In this document: positions 10,312-18,786 of the stretch, piece by piece
How positions within the stretch are numbered: the first letter of the stretch is position 1
How the letters are laid out: every line of letters begins with the position of its first letter
NCBI RefSeq assembly: GCF_006364715.1
Contig: NZ_CP040984.1
Location: 1 to 64,000 of the forward strand
Direction of reading: 5' to 3'
DNA: 64,000 nucleotides
DNA from: Candidatus Methylopumilus planktonicus
GTDB lineage: Bacteria; Pseudomonadota; Gammaproteobacteria; Burkholderiales; Methylophilaceae
The notes under the pieces: generated by a model
Databases searched by the model: none
Told to the model about the DNA's origin: nothing
The model's input: only the letters and a program-made list of their open reading frames with translations
Position numbers and translations under genes: made by a program

Positions 10312-12091
10312 GTTGGAGCGTTTTAAGGTGGTCTAGCATTTGAGATGCGTTCTTATAACCTACAATTCTATAAGTACGTATTTCGCTATGCTGCTTATCA
10401 AAAAATAAGATGGCTGGCGGCCCGTAAAGATTGAAATGTTTTAAGAGGGCTTTATGGTTAGCATTATTTTTAGTGACGTCAACTTGAAGCAAGCTATATT
10501 CTTTGAGACGCTCTTTGACTTTTGAATTACTAAAAGTAAGTTTTTCGTATTCTTTACAAGATACACACCAGTCCGCATAAAAATCGAGCATGATCATTTT
10601 GTTATCGTGCTGATTAAGTTCGCGAGATAAATCATCGAGACTTTGAATTTGCTTAAAAGGTAAAACAGAAACGTGATTAGGCTTTGAAATGTTAGAAACA
10701 TTTTCATTATCAGTGACATTTATTTTTTGAAGAGTTAGGCCAAAAAGTAAAATGGAAGCAATGAGCGTTACAAAAGCTAACACATGAACCCAAGACATCG
10801 CTTTATATTTGAAGCGACGAGCTGCAAAAAATAAATATATAGAGAGTGCGAGTAATAAAGCACTGTAAGCAATCTGATCAAAATGTTCAGGGAATAGTGG
10901 ACTCATAATAAAAAGGCCCATGGCAATTAAGATAAAGCCAATCAGCTCTTTAACAATAATCATCCAATGGCCGCGCTTTGGTAGCCATTGATCAGAAAAA
11001 ATACCAATGAGAAGAAGCGGTATGCTCATGCCAATAGAAAGTGTAAATAAAGCTAAGCCACCTAAGATAAAATCTTGTGATTGATTGATATAAATGATTG
11101 CTCCTGCAAGGGGAGGCGCGATGCAAGGACTTAATACAAGAGATGAAATCATACCGATAATAAAAACATTAAGATATCTACCCCCCTCTACGCGAAGGAT
11201 AGATGTTGCAATGAAATTTTCAACGAAGTGAGGTAATTTGAGAGCATATAAATCAAACATAGAAAGAGCTAAAAGAATAAAAACAATGCCGAGGATAATC
11301 ATGAGCAAGGGACTTTGAATGCTTGACGTAATTAAATTACCTGATAATCCTGCAAAAATACCTATCAAGGTGTAAGTAAAAGAAACGCCACCCACATAAC
11401 TCAAGGACAGAAAAAAATCTTTTAAGCGTGTTTGATGAGAGGGGCGCTTATGTGATGCAAAAATAATACTTGATAAAATAGGAATCATGGGAAGCACACA
11501 GGGCGTTAAAGAAAGCAAAAGCCCTGCAAAAAAGAATCCCAATAAGATAAGACCAATGTGTTGTGACTGAAGTAAAAATTGCATCGTATCAACTTCAGAA
11601 TTAGAGCTGACCGCGTTTAAGTTTTTATTTTGAATGTTATCGAATTTAAATGTTTTTGTAATAGGAGCATAACAAAGACCTTTTTGGCTGCATCCTTGAT
11701 AAGTCAGATTTATCTCTTTTGGTGGATGAGTTGGGTCATATGGAATAGATATATCCAGAGTGTCATGATAAATTTCTGTTTTTCCGAAATGTGGGTCTGT
11801 TTTAATTTCAGCTGTCGGCAAAAGCATTTGTTTTTGAACAATATGATCAAATTCAACTCTCAATTTATAACGATAAAGGTAATAGTCTTTAGCAATAAAG
11901 AAGGCCGCCTCGATAGATTGAGGATTTTTCTTAATTGTTAATTGAAAGGCTTCGTCAGGCGGTAAGAATGCATTTTTATCTTTTAAGAATAAAGAGTCAT
12001 TAGCATTTGCGCTATTGATGAGTAAGCCGATAAAAAATAAACCAAATAAGATTGTTATTTTTTTTGATAAAGAAAAAATACGGCTAAACAT
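10298..12091 (-). CDS. dsbD: Thiol:disulfide interchange protein DsbD
   Basis: DsbD carries electrons from cytoplasmic thioredoxin across the inner membrane to periplasmic partners. The 597-residue product has a signal peptide, an N-terminal periplasmic domain with the CSQKGLCYAP cysteine pair, a membrane domain with eight predicted helices carrying the conserved cysteines in SLTPCVLPMIP and SPCIAPPLAG, and a C-terminal thioredoxin domain with WCVSC (Cys509, Cys512). The order and length match E. coli DsbD. It overlaps the TlpA-like gene downstream and is divergent from fxsA. Confidence 0.95.
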   Translation of the reverse strand: MFSRIFSLSKKITILFGLFFIGLLINSANANDSLFLKDKNAFLPPDEAFQLTIKKNPQSIEAAFFIAKDYYLYRYKLRVEFDHIVQKQMLLPTAEIKTDPHFGKTEIYHDTLDISIPYDPTHPPKEINLTYQGCSQKGLCYAPITKTFKFDNIQNKNLNAVSSNSEVDTMQFLLQSQHIGLILLGFFFAGLLLSLTPCVLPMIPILSSIIFASHKRPSHQTRLKDFFLSLSYVGGVSFTYTLIGIFAGLSGNLITSSIQSPLLMIILGIVFILLALSMFDLYALKLPHFVENFIATSILRVEGGRYLNVFIIGMISSLVLSPCIAPPLAGAIIYINQSQDFILGGLALFTLSIGMSIPLLLIGIFSDQWLPKRGHWMIIVKELIGFILIAMGLFIMSPLFPEHFDQIAYSALLLALSIYLFFAARRFKYKAMSWVHVLAFVTLIASILLFGLTLQKINVTDNENVSNISKPNHVSVLPFKQIQSLDDLSRELNQHDNKMIMLDFYADWCVSCKEYEKLTFSNSKVKERLKEYSLLQVDVTKNNANHKALLKHFNLYGPPAILFFDKQHSEIRTYRIVGYKNASQMLDHLKTLQHENQ

Positions 12092-12203
12092 GAATAACGG
12101 CCTTTGATTAATAAGAAATAAGTAGGTTGGAGTTAATTTGTCACAAAATCGTTCCTTAAGTATTATTCAAAAAAGCTCTTAAGCACAACGATCATTTATT
12201 ACA

Positions 12204-12209
12204 TATAAT
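12204..12209 (+). promoter_or_regulatory. Candidate -10 box for fxsA
   Basis: A perfect TATAAT lies 26 bases before the fxsA start in the divergent gap between dsbD and fxsA. No convincing -35 hexamer is found at 16-18 bases upstream, so the call rests on the -10 alone. Confidence 0.4.
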
Positions 12210-12235
12210 TCTAACTAGATTCATAGAATAACCCA

Positions 12236-12631
12236 ATGCGATTACTTTTTACTATTCTTTTATTGTCCTTCCCAGTCATTGAGATATGGGGTATTTTTAA
12301 ACTAAGCGCCCTTTATGGGTGGTGGTTTTTTCTCTATATGGTTTTAGTCAGTTATCTTGGTTGGCGATTAATTAAAGAAGAAAAACAATTAGTTTTTGCA
12401 AAGTTTATGGGAGCAATGAGCCAAGGTGGTAACCCAATTAAAGTCATGATTGGAAGTGCTCGTAATCTATTTGTAGGTCTCTTATTTATTATTCCCGGCG
12501 TAATTACAGATCTCTTTGCAGTCATATTGTTGCTTATTCCTATTAAAAATAACGCTTCTCAAGATATTAATCCTTCAGAAGAAGATGTGATCGAAGGTGA
12601 GTATCGTCGCGATGATGAGCTTTTAAAATAA
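12236..12631 (+). CDS. fxsA: FxsA family inner membrane protein
   Basis: The 131-residue product matches FxsA: hydrophobic segments at about 3-20, 25-45 and 75-100, with the typical PVIEIWGIF start region and LIIPGVITDLFAVILLL in the last helix. In E. coli FxsA overproduction relieves phage T7 exclusion by the F plasmid; its normal role is unclear. The stop codon overlaps the start of the following reductase gene by one base (TAATG), so the two are probably translationally coupled. Confidence 0.9.
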   Translation: MRLLFTILLLSFPVIEIWGIFKLSALYGWWFFLYMVLVSYLGWRLIKEEKQLVFAKFMGAMSQGGNPIKVMIGSARNLFVGLLFIIPGVITDLFAVILLLIPIKNNASQDINPSEEDVIEGEYRRDDELLK

Positions 12632-13653
12632 TGAGTTACACCATAAAACTTTTACCAAGTGGCCATGTCTTTCAAGCTAAAGGAAGTCAAACCATTGTAG
12701 AGGCCGCTATAGATGCAGGTGTTCATCTACCTTATGGTTGTCGTAATGGAGCATGCGGCGCATGCAAAGGTAAAGTGGTTGAAGGAAAAGTACATTTAGA
12801 AGATTATCAATCATCAGTTATTTCAGAAGATGAAATTAAAAATGGCATGACATTATTTTGTAGAGCCATCGCTTTAGAAAATTTAACCATCGAAATAAAG
12901 GAATTAGCGATTACTAATAATATTAGACCTAAAATTTTTCCGGTACGTGTTGAATCATTAGAGGCTCTTACGCATGATGTGATGCTTATGAAGTTAAAGC
13001 TACCGAGTACAGATAAGCTTCAATTTGTGGCGGGCCAATATTTAGAATTTTTACTCAAAGATGGAAAAAGACGCGCTTTTTCTATTGCGAGTCCTTCTCA
13101 CGAGTCTTCCTTGCTTGAAATTCACCTAAGACTGATTCCAGGTGGCGAATTTACAGAATATGTATTTAAAGAAATGAAAGAAAAATCTATTCTTCGTGTA
13201 GAAGGACCTTTCGGGAATTTTTACTTACGCGAAGATTCTAAAAAAACTATTATTTTTGTAGCTGGCGGAACGGGCTTTGCACCGATTAAGGGCATGATCG
13301 AAGAGTCTATTCAAAAAGGCATGCAGAGACCTATCAAGCTTTATCGTGGTGCTCGCGTACTGGAAGATTTATATATGGATTCATTATGCAAAAAATGGGC
13401 AAATGAATTTTCGCATATTGAATACATTCCTGTATTGTCTGAATCGCTTCAAGAAGATGCTTGGCATGGGCGCAATGGATTAGTGCATGAAGCTGTATTA
13501 AAGGATTTTGTAAATTTTAATGACTACCAATTGTATTGTTGTGGCGCTCCTCAGATGGTAGAAGTTGCACATAAGGCATTTATTAAAGCAGGGCTACCGG
13601 AGGATGAGTTTTATTCGGATGCTTTTACGTTTGCAGCGCCCGTAAAAAAATAA
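12631..13653 (+). CDS. 2Fe-2S ferredoxin / FAD / NAD(P)H oxidoreductase (AscD/RfbI-like)
   Basis: A 340-residue three-domain electron-transfer flavoprotein. The N-terminal plant-type ferredoxin domain has CRNGACGAC (Cys37, Cys42, Cys45) and the fourth ligand Cys77. It is followed by an FAD domain (RRAFSIASPS, near 141-150) and an NAD domain (FVAGGTGFAPIKGMI), ending with YCCGAPQMVE and EFYSDAFTF. Relatives are often annotated as CDP-6-deoxy-delta-3,4-glucoseen reductase, but no deoxysugar gene is nearby, so that name should not be taken as function. It may feed electrons to an unidentified oxygenase or hydroxylase. Confidence 0.88.
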   Translation: MSYTIKLLPSGHVFQAKGSQTIVEAAIDAGVHLPYGCRNGACGACKGKVVEGKVHLEDYQSSVISEDEIKNGMTLFCRAIALENLTIEIKELAITNNIRPKIFPVRVESLEALTHDVMLMKLKLPSTDKLQFVAGQYLEFLLKDGKRRAFSIASPSHESSLLEIHLRLIPGGEFTEYVFKEMKEKSILRVEGPFGNFYLREDSKKTIIFVAGGTGFAPIKGMIEESIQKGMQRPIKLYRGARVLEDLYMDSLCKKWANEFSHIEYIPVLSESLQEDAWHGRNGLVHEAVLKDFVNFNDYQLYCCGAPQMVEVAHKAFIKAGLPEDEFYSDAFTFAAPVKK

Positions 13654-13661
13654 ACAGGCAT

Positions 13662-13688
13662 AAAAAAAGGCGCTAAAAGCGCCTTTTT
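13662..13688. terminator. Bidirectional intrinsic terminator
   Basis: GGCGCT at 13669-13674 pairs with AGCGCC at 13678-13683 over a 3-base loop, flanked by an A-tract on the left and a T-tract on the right. It lies between two convergent genes and can serve both. Confidence 0.9.
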
Positions 13689-13708
13689 CTTCAGTACTGA
13701 TAAGCAAA

Positions 13709-13903
13709 TTACTTAGCAGCTTTAGCATCAGCAGCTGGTTTAGCAGCTTTAGCATCAGCAGCTGGAGCAGCTTTAGCATCAGCAGCTGGTTTAGCAGCTG
13801 GAGCAGCTTTAGCATCAGCAGCTGGTTTAGCAGCGTCAGCAGCAAATGCATTTAATGAAAGCGCGAATAAACCTGCAACTAATGAAGCGAATAACTTTGA
13901 CAT
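13709..13903 (-). CDS. Small secreted Ala/Lys/Pro-repeat protein
   Basis: A 64-residue product with a clear signal peptide (MSKLFASLVAGLFALSLNAFA, cleavage after residue 21) and a mature part made only of repeats of the type AAKPAADAKAAP. A good ribosome-binding site (AAGGAAA) lies 7 bases before the ATG, and the gene ends at a strong terminator. The composition recalls acid-shock (Asr) and other low-complexity periplasmic proteins, but this is only resemblance. The DNA is a tandem repeat, and the frame opposite yields Leu-rich shadow products. Function unknown. Confidence 0.8.
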   Translation of the reverse strand: MSKLFASLVAGLFALSLNAFAADAAKPAADAKAAPAAKPAADAKAAPAADAKAAKPAADAKAAK

Positions 13904-13952
13904 GTAATTTCCTTAAATATTAAATTAAATAAAATGTGTATCAAACTGTAAC

Positions 13953-13989
13953 AATCGTGACACACATGAATCGTGCATAAATCACGATT
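13953..13989. promoter_or_regulatory. Three copies of AATCGTG, two forming a hairpin
   Basis: AATCGTG occurs directly at 13953-13959 and 13969-13975 and inverted (CACGATT) at 13983-13989. The last two can form a 7-base-pair hairpin with a 7-base loop. The cluster sits between the small Ala/Lys gene and the -10 boxes at 13997-14015, where an operator or 5'-leader element would be expected. Confidence 0.5.
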
Positions 13990-13996
13990 TGCGCGA

Positions 13997-14015
13997 ATTA
14001 TACATGAGCTATAAT
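13997..14015. promoter_or_regulatory. Overlapping divergent -10 boxes
   Basis: ATTATA at 13997-14002 reads TATAAT on the minus strand, and TATAAT at 14010-14015 is on the plus strand, so the region is a small palindrome of two perfect -10 hexamers. The minus box could drive the small Ala/Lys gene with a leader of about 90 bases. The plus box points into a region without a plus-strand gene. The -35 elements are weak on both sides. Confidence 0.45.
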
Positions 14016-14173
14016 TTTTATCTACCAAAAGTATAACTCAGTAATAGTGACTTAACTTTTCAGGAAAAGTTCCTTGAAGCCGAAAGGACTTGCGAATTAA
14101 GTAATGTTTAATTAAAACGACTTTGTAATAGTGAAAAAACAAAATCTTAAAAGAGCACGCGAGAAATCTAAAA
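14016..14173 (+). other. Intergenic segment with alternative hairpins; possible small RNA
   Basis: No convincing protein gene is present. AACTTTTC at 14054-14061 can pair with GAAAAGTT at 14064-14071, or the overlapping segment 14067-14075 (AAGTTCCTT) can pair with AAGGACTT at 14084-14091 with one bulged base. The two structures exclude each other. The 10-base sequence GTAATAGTGA appears at 14041 and again at about 14125. Downstream of the plus-strand -10 box this could be a small RNA; alternatively it is the 3' end of the hemC-hemD message. Confidence 0.3.
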
Positions 14174-14947
14174 TTAGTGATCGATTGTCTCTAAGAGCTT
14201 TTTCATCATAGATTGATCAGAAGGCTCGTCCGATGAAAAAGTCATAAAAGACTCCCTCTCAAGAACATTTACCATTCTCGGATGATTGACTATAAAAAGT
14301 ACGTCCTTTAAAAAACTCATATCTTTTAAGCGATTTAAACGAATAAACTCCTTACATGCCTCAGAGCTTGTAATAAGAATTGCTGAAATATGAATTTTTT
14401 CAGAGAAAGTTTTAAGTAAATCTAAATTAGTTTGCGGAAACGTGCGAGTATAACATTCTGCGTAAGTAACTTCAGCGCCACGCGCTCTTAATGTTTCAGC
14501 TAAAGTTTCTCGGCCACCCTCGCCTCTGAAGATCACAATTTTTTTATTCTTAATATCATTCATTTCTTCGGTAGCGAGTAAACCTTCGCTATCGAAGTTT
14601 TCATCTGGTATGAGTACATGATTTACATCAAATAATTTCAATGCTTTTTGAGTGGAGGGGCCAATAGCTGCAAACTTTGTTGATTCGGGTAATGTATGAA
14701 AAGCATGTTTGACTGCTGGCATACCAAACTGCACCGCATTAGAACTAATAAAAATAGCCCAATCATAATCATTCAATTTTAAAACGATATTTTGGAAAGT
14801 TTCGTTTTGACTTTTTGATTGAATTTCAAGCAAAGGAAATTCGATAGGATGCCCTTGATGATCATTGACCAAGGCTTTGATCTCTCCAGTTTGATGAGAA
14901 GGCCGAGTAATGACAATACCGGTTTGATGGAGTTCTTTTTTACTCAT
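14174..14947 (-). CDS. hemD: Uroporphyrinogen-III synthase
   Basis: HemD closes and inverts ring D of hydroxymethylbilane to give uroporphyrinogen III. The family is poorly conserved; support comes from the 257-residue length, TGIVITRPSHQTGEI at the start, the FISSNAVQFGM and AAIGPSTQKAL segments typical of the two-lobed fold, and ILITSSEACKEFIRL near the end. The ATG overlaps the hemC stop codon (ATGA), so translation is coupled. The hemC-hemD pair is the normal tetrapyrrole arrangement. Confidence 0.92.
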   Translation of the reverse strand: MSKKELHQTGIVITRPSHQTGEIKALVNDHQGHPIEFPLLEIQSKSQNETFQNIVLKLNDYDWAIFISSNAVQFGMPAVKHAFHTLPESTKFAAIGPSTQKALKLFDVNHVLIPDENFDSEGLLATEEMNDIKNKKIVIFRGEGGRETLAETLRARGAEVTYAECYTRTFPQTNLDLLKTFSEKIHISAILITSSEACKEFIRLNRLKDMSFLKDVLFIVNHPRMVNVLERESFMTFSSDEPSDQSMMKKLLETIDH

Positions 14948-15873
14948 ATAACAAGACTCGCTAAAATTTTATCGGCACCCTGATCAAGAAGTTGCTTCGC
15001 AAGCTTTTCGCCAAGCTTTTCAGCATCTTCAATAGAACCTTCAATTCTATCTTTAATCATTTCTTTTCCATCTATGGAAGCTACAAAACCTTGAAGCTTG
15101 AGTATTTTATTTTCAATAATTGCGTAGGCGCCTAAGGGCACGTTGCAACTGCCACCTAAAGTTCTACTCATAGCTCTCTCTGCTAAAACGCAGTAAGCCG
15201 ACTCTTGATGATGCAGAGGTTTTAATAGTTCAACAAGATCCGAACGCACTTTTAATATCTCAATAGCAAGTGCGCCTTGCCCAACAGCAGGAATTGAATT
15301 CTCAGGGGACATGTACTGTCGAATACGTGTTTTTAATTTAAGTCGAATGAGTCCCGCCGCGGCTAATATAATGCCGTGATATTGTTTTTTATCGAGTTTT
15401 CTTAAGCGTGTTTGGAGATTGCCTCGTAATGGCTCAATTACAAGCTCAGGGAACCGCCGTTGTAACTGGCTTTGTCGGCGAAGACTTGAGGTGCCTACAA
15501 TACTTCCCGGTGGCAACATTTCGAGCGCCCCAAAATCATTAGAAATAAATGCATCTCTTGCATCTTCTCGCTTGCCAATCGCAGCAATCATAAACTCTTC
15601 ACTCAAATGCATGGGTAAGTCTTTAAGTGAGTGCACCGCAATATCAGCTTCTTTATTTTGTAATGCGACTTCTAGTTCTTTGATGAAAAGACCTTTGCCA
15701 CCAATTTTAGAGAGAGATTTATTAAGTGTTTTATCACCTTGAGTCGTCATGCCAAGAATAGTGACTTCTAATCTTGGATATAAAGATACAAGTTCCGATT
15801 TGATATATTCGGCTTGCCATATTGCAAGCTCACTTTCGCGTGTTGCGATGGTTATGTGTGTAGGATGGGTCAT
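14944..15873 (-). CDS. hemC: Porphobilinogen deaminase (hydroxymethylbilane synthase)
   Basis: HemC joins four porphobilinogens into hydroxymethylbilane using a covalently bound dipyrromethane cofactor. The 309-residue protein has the substrate and catalytic region AVHSLKDLP, the arginine-rich GTSSLRRQSQL and LRGNLQTRL stretches, and GGSCNVPLGAY, where Cys243 carries the cofactor. It is divergent from argH and overlaps hemD by 4 bases. Confidence 0.97.
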   Translation of the reverse strand: MTHPTHITIATRESELAIWQAEYIKSELVSLYPRLEVTILGMTTQGDKTLNKSLSKIGGKGLFIKELEVALQNKEADIAVHSLKDLPMHLSEEFMIAAIGKREDARDAFISNDFGALEMLPPGSIVGTSSLRRQSQLQRRFPELVIEPLRGNLQTRLRKLDKKQYHGIILAAAGLIRLKLKTRIRQYMSPENSIPAVGQGALAIEILKVRSDLVELLKPLHHQESAYCVLAERAMSRTLGGSCNVPLGAYAIIENKILKLQGFVASIDGKEMIKDRIEGSIEDAEKLGEKLAKQLLDQGADKILASLVI

Positions 15874-15926
15874 ATTTGAATTTAAAACGAATGTGTCATT
15901 TTATCATAAGCTAGGCCATTGAAAAT

Positions 15927-15955
15927 TTAGAAAATCATAAGCTTTAGCATATACT
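15927..15955 (+). promoter_or_regulatory. Candidate argH promoter close to the start codon
   Basis: TTAGAA at 15927-15932 and TATACT at 15950-15955 are separated by 17 bases. The -10 box ends only 6 bases before the argH ATG at 15962, so a transcript from here would begin at or next to the start codon. No Shine-Dalgarno sequence is visible. Confidence 0.45.
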
Positions 15956-15961
15956 TTCATT

Positions 15962-17356
15962 ATGGCTAAAAAAGATATGAAAAAAGCGAATTGGTCAGGC
16001 AGATTTAGTGAGCCTGTGACTGAACTCGTCAAAAGATTTACAGCTTCTATTGGGTTTGATCACAAACTAGGTCTGCATGATATTGAAGGCTCGCTGGCTC
16101 ATGCTGAAATGCTTGCCGCACAAAAAATTATCACACAAAAAGATTTAAAAGCGATTCAAAGCGGATTACAAAGCATTCAAAAAGAAATTTTAGCCGGCAC
16201 CTTCAAATGGTCTATAGATTTAGAAGACGTACATTTGAATATTGAAAAAAGATTGACTGATAAAATCGGTGAAGCTGGTAAGAAATTACATACAGGAAGA
16301 TCCAGAAATGACCAGATCGCAACTGATTTGAGATTATGGTTAAGAGCAACCATAGATGAAACGATCCAAAAAATTAAAACACTTCAGTTATCCGTTGTTC
16401 AGTTAGCTGATAAGCATCAAAAAACAGTTATGCCTGGATTCACTCATCTCCAAATCGCACAGCCTGTAACCTTTGGCCATCACTTGATGGCTTATTATGA
16501 AATGTTACAAAGAGATTTGACAAGATTTGAAGACGCAAGAAAAAGAATGAATCAATTACCCTTAGGATCAGCAGCCCTTGCTGGCACAAGCTATCCTATC
16601 GATAGAAATAAGGTTGCTAAAAAACTTAAATTTGACGGTTTGTGCGAGAACTCAATAGATGCAGTTTCAGACAGAGATTTTGCAATTGAATTTACTTTTG
16701 TAGCATCTTTACTCATGACCCATTTATCAAGATTTTCAGAAGAGCTCATCATGTGGTCGAGCCCTATGTTTGGATTTGTTGAAATTGCTGATAGATTTTG
16801 TACCGGTTCATCCATCATGCCCCAGAAAAAAAATCCAGATGTGCCCGAATTGGTGAGAGGAAAAACAGGAAGAGTCACAGGCCATTTAATGAGCCTTCTT
16901 ATGCTTATGAAAGCGCAACCACTTGCCTACAATAAAGACAACCAAGAAGATAAAGAGCCTCTTTTTGATACTGCAAATACTATTTTAGATGTACTCACCA
17001 TTTATGCGGACATGCTTAAAAGCATTTCGGTGAATGAAAAAAATATGAAAGAAGCTGCTTTAAAAGGTTACGCAACTGCAACAGACTTGGCCGATTATCT
17101 TGTGATCAAGGGTGTGGCATTTAGAGATGCGCATGAGATTGTGGCAAAAGCCGTAAATGCAGCTATTAAAAAGAAATGTGATTTATCAGAACTTAAGATA
17201 GATGAATTGAAAAAATTTAGTAAAATAATTTCAAACGATGTTTATAGCTATTTAACCCTCGAGGGTTCAATTAAATCGAGAAATCATATTGGCGGCACAT
17301 CTTTTGAGCAAGTCAAAAAATCGATCGAAAAAGCTAAAAAAAGATTGAAACAATAA
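15962..17356 (+). CDS. argH: Argininosuccinate lyase
   Basis: ArgH splits argininosuccinate into arginine and fumarate, the last step of arginine synthesis. The 464 residues match the family. Visible motifs include [13 protein letters not shown] at the start, [19 protein letters not shown], and the fumarase/aspartase-superfamily signature [12 protein letters not shown] with the mobile catalytic serine. The ATG at 15962 lacks a ribosome-binding site; an in-frame ATG at 15977 is a possible alternative ([10 protein letters not shown]). It ends tail to tail with the efflux operon over a shared hairpin. Confidence 0.97.
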   Translation: MAKKDMKKANWSGRFSEPVTELVKRFTASIGFDHKLGLHDIEGSLAHAEMLAAQKIITQKDLKAIQSGLQSIQKEILAGTFKWSIDLEDVHLNIEKRLTDKIGEAGKKLHTGRSRNDQIATDLRLWLRATIDETIQKIKTLQLSVVQLADKHQKTVMPGFTHLQIAQPVTFGHHLMAYYEMLQRDLTRFEDARKRMNQLPLGSAALAGTSYPIDRNKVAKKLKFDGLCENSIDAVSDRDFAIEFTFVASLLMTHLSRFSEELIMWSSPMFGFVEIADRFCTGSSIMPQKKNPDVPELVRGKTGRVTGHLMSLLMLMKAQPLAYNKDNQEDKEPLFDTANTILDVLTIYADMLKSISVNEKNMKEAALKGYATATDLADYLVIKGVAFRDAHEIVAKAVNAAIKKKCDLSELKIDELKKFSKIISNDVYSYLTLEGSIKSRNHIGGTSFEQVKKSIEKAKKRLKQ

Positions 17357-17372
17357 TAGTTTTAACTATTTT
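17351..17372. terminator. Shared hairpin between convergent argH and efflux operon
   Basis: AATAGTT at 17354-17360 and AACTATT at 17363-17369 form an inverted repeat that covers the stop codons of both argH and the outer-membrane gene, followed by a short T-rich run on the plus side. The stem is AT-rich and short, so termination strength is uncertain. Confidence 0.5.
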
Positions 17373-18786
17373 CTAACTTTACAGACCAACCCCCACCTAA
17401 AGATTTAAATAACTCAACACTCGCAATTAATCTTAACTGCCTTTTTTGAATATAAGCAATCGACGCATCATTGAATACACGCTGAGCATCAAGATATTCC
17501 AGATAACTTGAATAACCTGCTTTATATCGGTTCGATGCAATATCCATAGCTTTCTTCGCCGCATCTTGTGTGAGTTTTAAATCATTTTCTTGCTCGGTGT
17601 ATTCTTTTAAAGATACAAGTGCATTATTTACTTCTTTAAAAGCATTCTGTATAGAAGATTCGTAATAGCTAAGCGCTTGTTTTTGTTTGGCTGTTGCTTG
17701 ACTCACTCTTGCTTGTGCTCTTCCTGAGTCAAAAATTGGAAGCGTTAAGCCTAAGCCTATTCCCCATATGTCTGAACCAGTTTTATTAACATTTTTTAAT
17801 TCAGCACTCTCTCTTCCGAAATTTGCTGTAAGAATAATATTTGGAAAAAGTGCAGCTTTAGCCACACCAATATTGGCATTCGCCGCAATCATTATTTGTT
17901 CAGCTTCTTTAATGTCTGGTCTTGATTCTAAAAGTGATGAGGGCATATTAGCCGGAGGTATTGGAGGCGTGACCAAAGTGTCCAATCTATTTTCAGGAAT
18001 ATTTAAATTCATATTGCCTGACAAAAGAATAAGTTGATTCGAAATGACTTCACGTTGACGAATAAGATCACTTAGCTGAGCAGATAGATTATTAAAAGCT
18101 GCTTCTGCTTGATGAAGATCGAGCGCTGATATAAGACCGCTCTCTAAGCGCTTTTTAGTTAGCTCTAAATTTTCTTTACGATATCCAACATTATCTTTTA
18201 AAGCCAATATTTGTGAATCGATGCTTCGCAATAACAAGTAATTGCTTGCAAGAGTACTTTGTAAACTTAATACCACAGTGTCTTTTGAATATTGAGATGA
18301 AATATATTCAGCACGAGCTGATTCTTTCGCTCGACGTAATCTTCCCCAAAAATCTAGCTCAAATGATGTGCCGAGTTGAATATTGAAATTTTTACGAAAA
18401 GGTTTTACAAAATTTGAGGGCACAATACCAGTTTCAGTGGCTTTAGTCCGATTTCCCTGAGACGTTAAATCTACCGAGGGTATCAAAGCCGCTCCTATTT
18501 GTTTTAGGTATGCATCAGCTTCTTCTAGACGTGCAATCGCGGCGTTAACATCTACATTTTTATCTAATGCTTTGTCCATTAGCTCATCAAGCGCTGGGTC
18601 CTGATAAAGCTTCCACCAATTATTTAAATCCGCAACTACATTATCTTTACTGATTTCATTGTGATAAGCGTTAGGCAAGTTAATTTCTGGACGTTTGTAG
18701 TCAGGCCCAACTAGAGTGCAGCTTATGAGACTAAAAGACAAGCAAAGGAAAATAAAGCGCATCATCATTTTATTTTTTATCCTCAT
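17362..18786 (-). CDS. RND efflux outer-membrane channel lipoprotein (NodT/OprM family)
   Basis: The 474-residue product is the TolC-like exit duct of the efflux system. It has a lipoprotein signal with lipobox LISC, followed by CTLVGPDYKRP, the usual start of OprM/NodT proteins. Two OEP repeats with long helical stretches follow, including the typical SRPDIKEAEQIMIAANANIGVAKAALFP segment. It overlaps the 3' end of the pump gene by 17 bases, so the operon order is adaptor, pump, channel. Confidence 0.93.
   Translation of the reverse strand: MRIKNKMMMRFIFLCLSFSLISCTLVGPDYKRPEINLPNAYHNEISKDNVVADLNNWWKLYQDPALDELMDKALDKNVDVNAAIARLEEADAYLKQIGAALIPSVDLTSQGNRTKATETGIVPSNFVKPFRKNFNIQLGTSFELDFWGRLRRAKESARAEYISSQYSKDTVVLSLQSTLASNYLLLRSIDSQILALKDNVGYRKENLELTKKRLESGLISALDLHQAEAAFNNLSAQLSDLIRQREVISNQLILLSGNMNLNIPENRLDTLVTPPIPPANMPSSLLESRPDIKEAEQIMIAANANIGVAKAALFPNIILTANFGRESAELKNVNKTGSDIWGIGLGLTLPIFDSGRAQARVSQATAKQKQALSYYESSIQNAFKEVNNALVSLKEYTEQENDLKLTQDAAKKAMDIASNRYKAGYSSYLEYLDAQRVFNDASIAYIQKRQLRLIASVELFKSLGGGWSVKLENS

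Noticed and set aside
12631..13653. Deoxysugar-synthesis role for the iron-sulfur flavin reductase
   Set aside because: The similarity to AscD/RfbI is general to the reductase fold, and no sugar-nucleotide gene is nearby.
13594..13851. Leu-rich minus-strand frame (85 codons) overlapping the Ala/Lys gene
   Set aside because: It is a shifted-frame reading of the same tandem repeat and lacks the signal peptide and ribosome-binding site of the 64-residue gene.
14131..14211. Plus-strand frame starting GTG and encoding a 26-residue basic peptide
   Set aside because: No ribosome-binding site, and it runs into the 3' end of hemD on the other strand.
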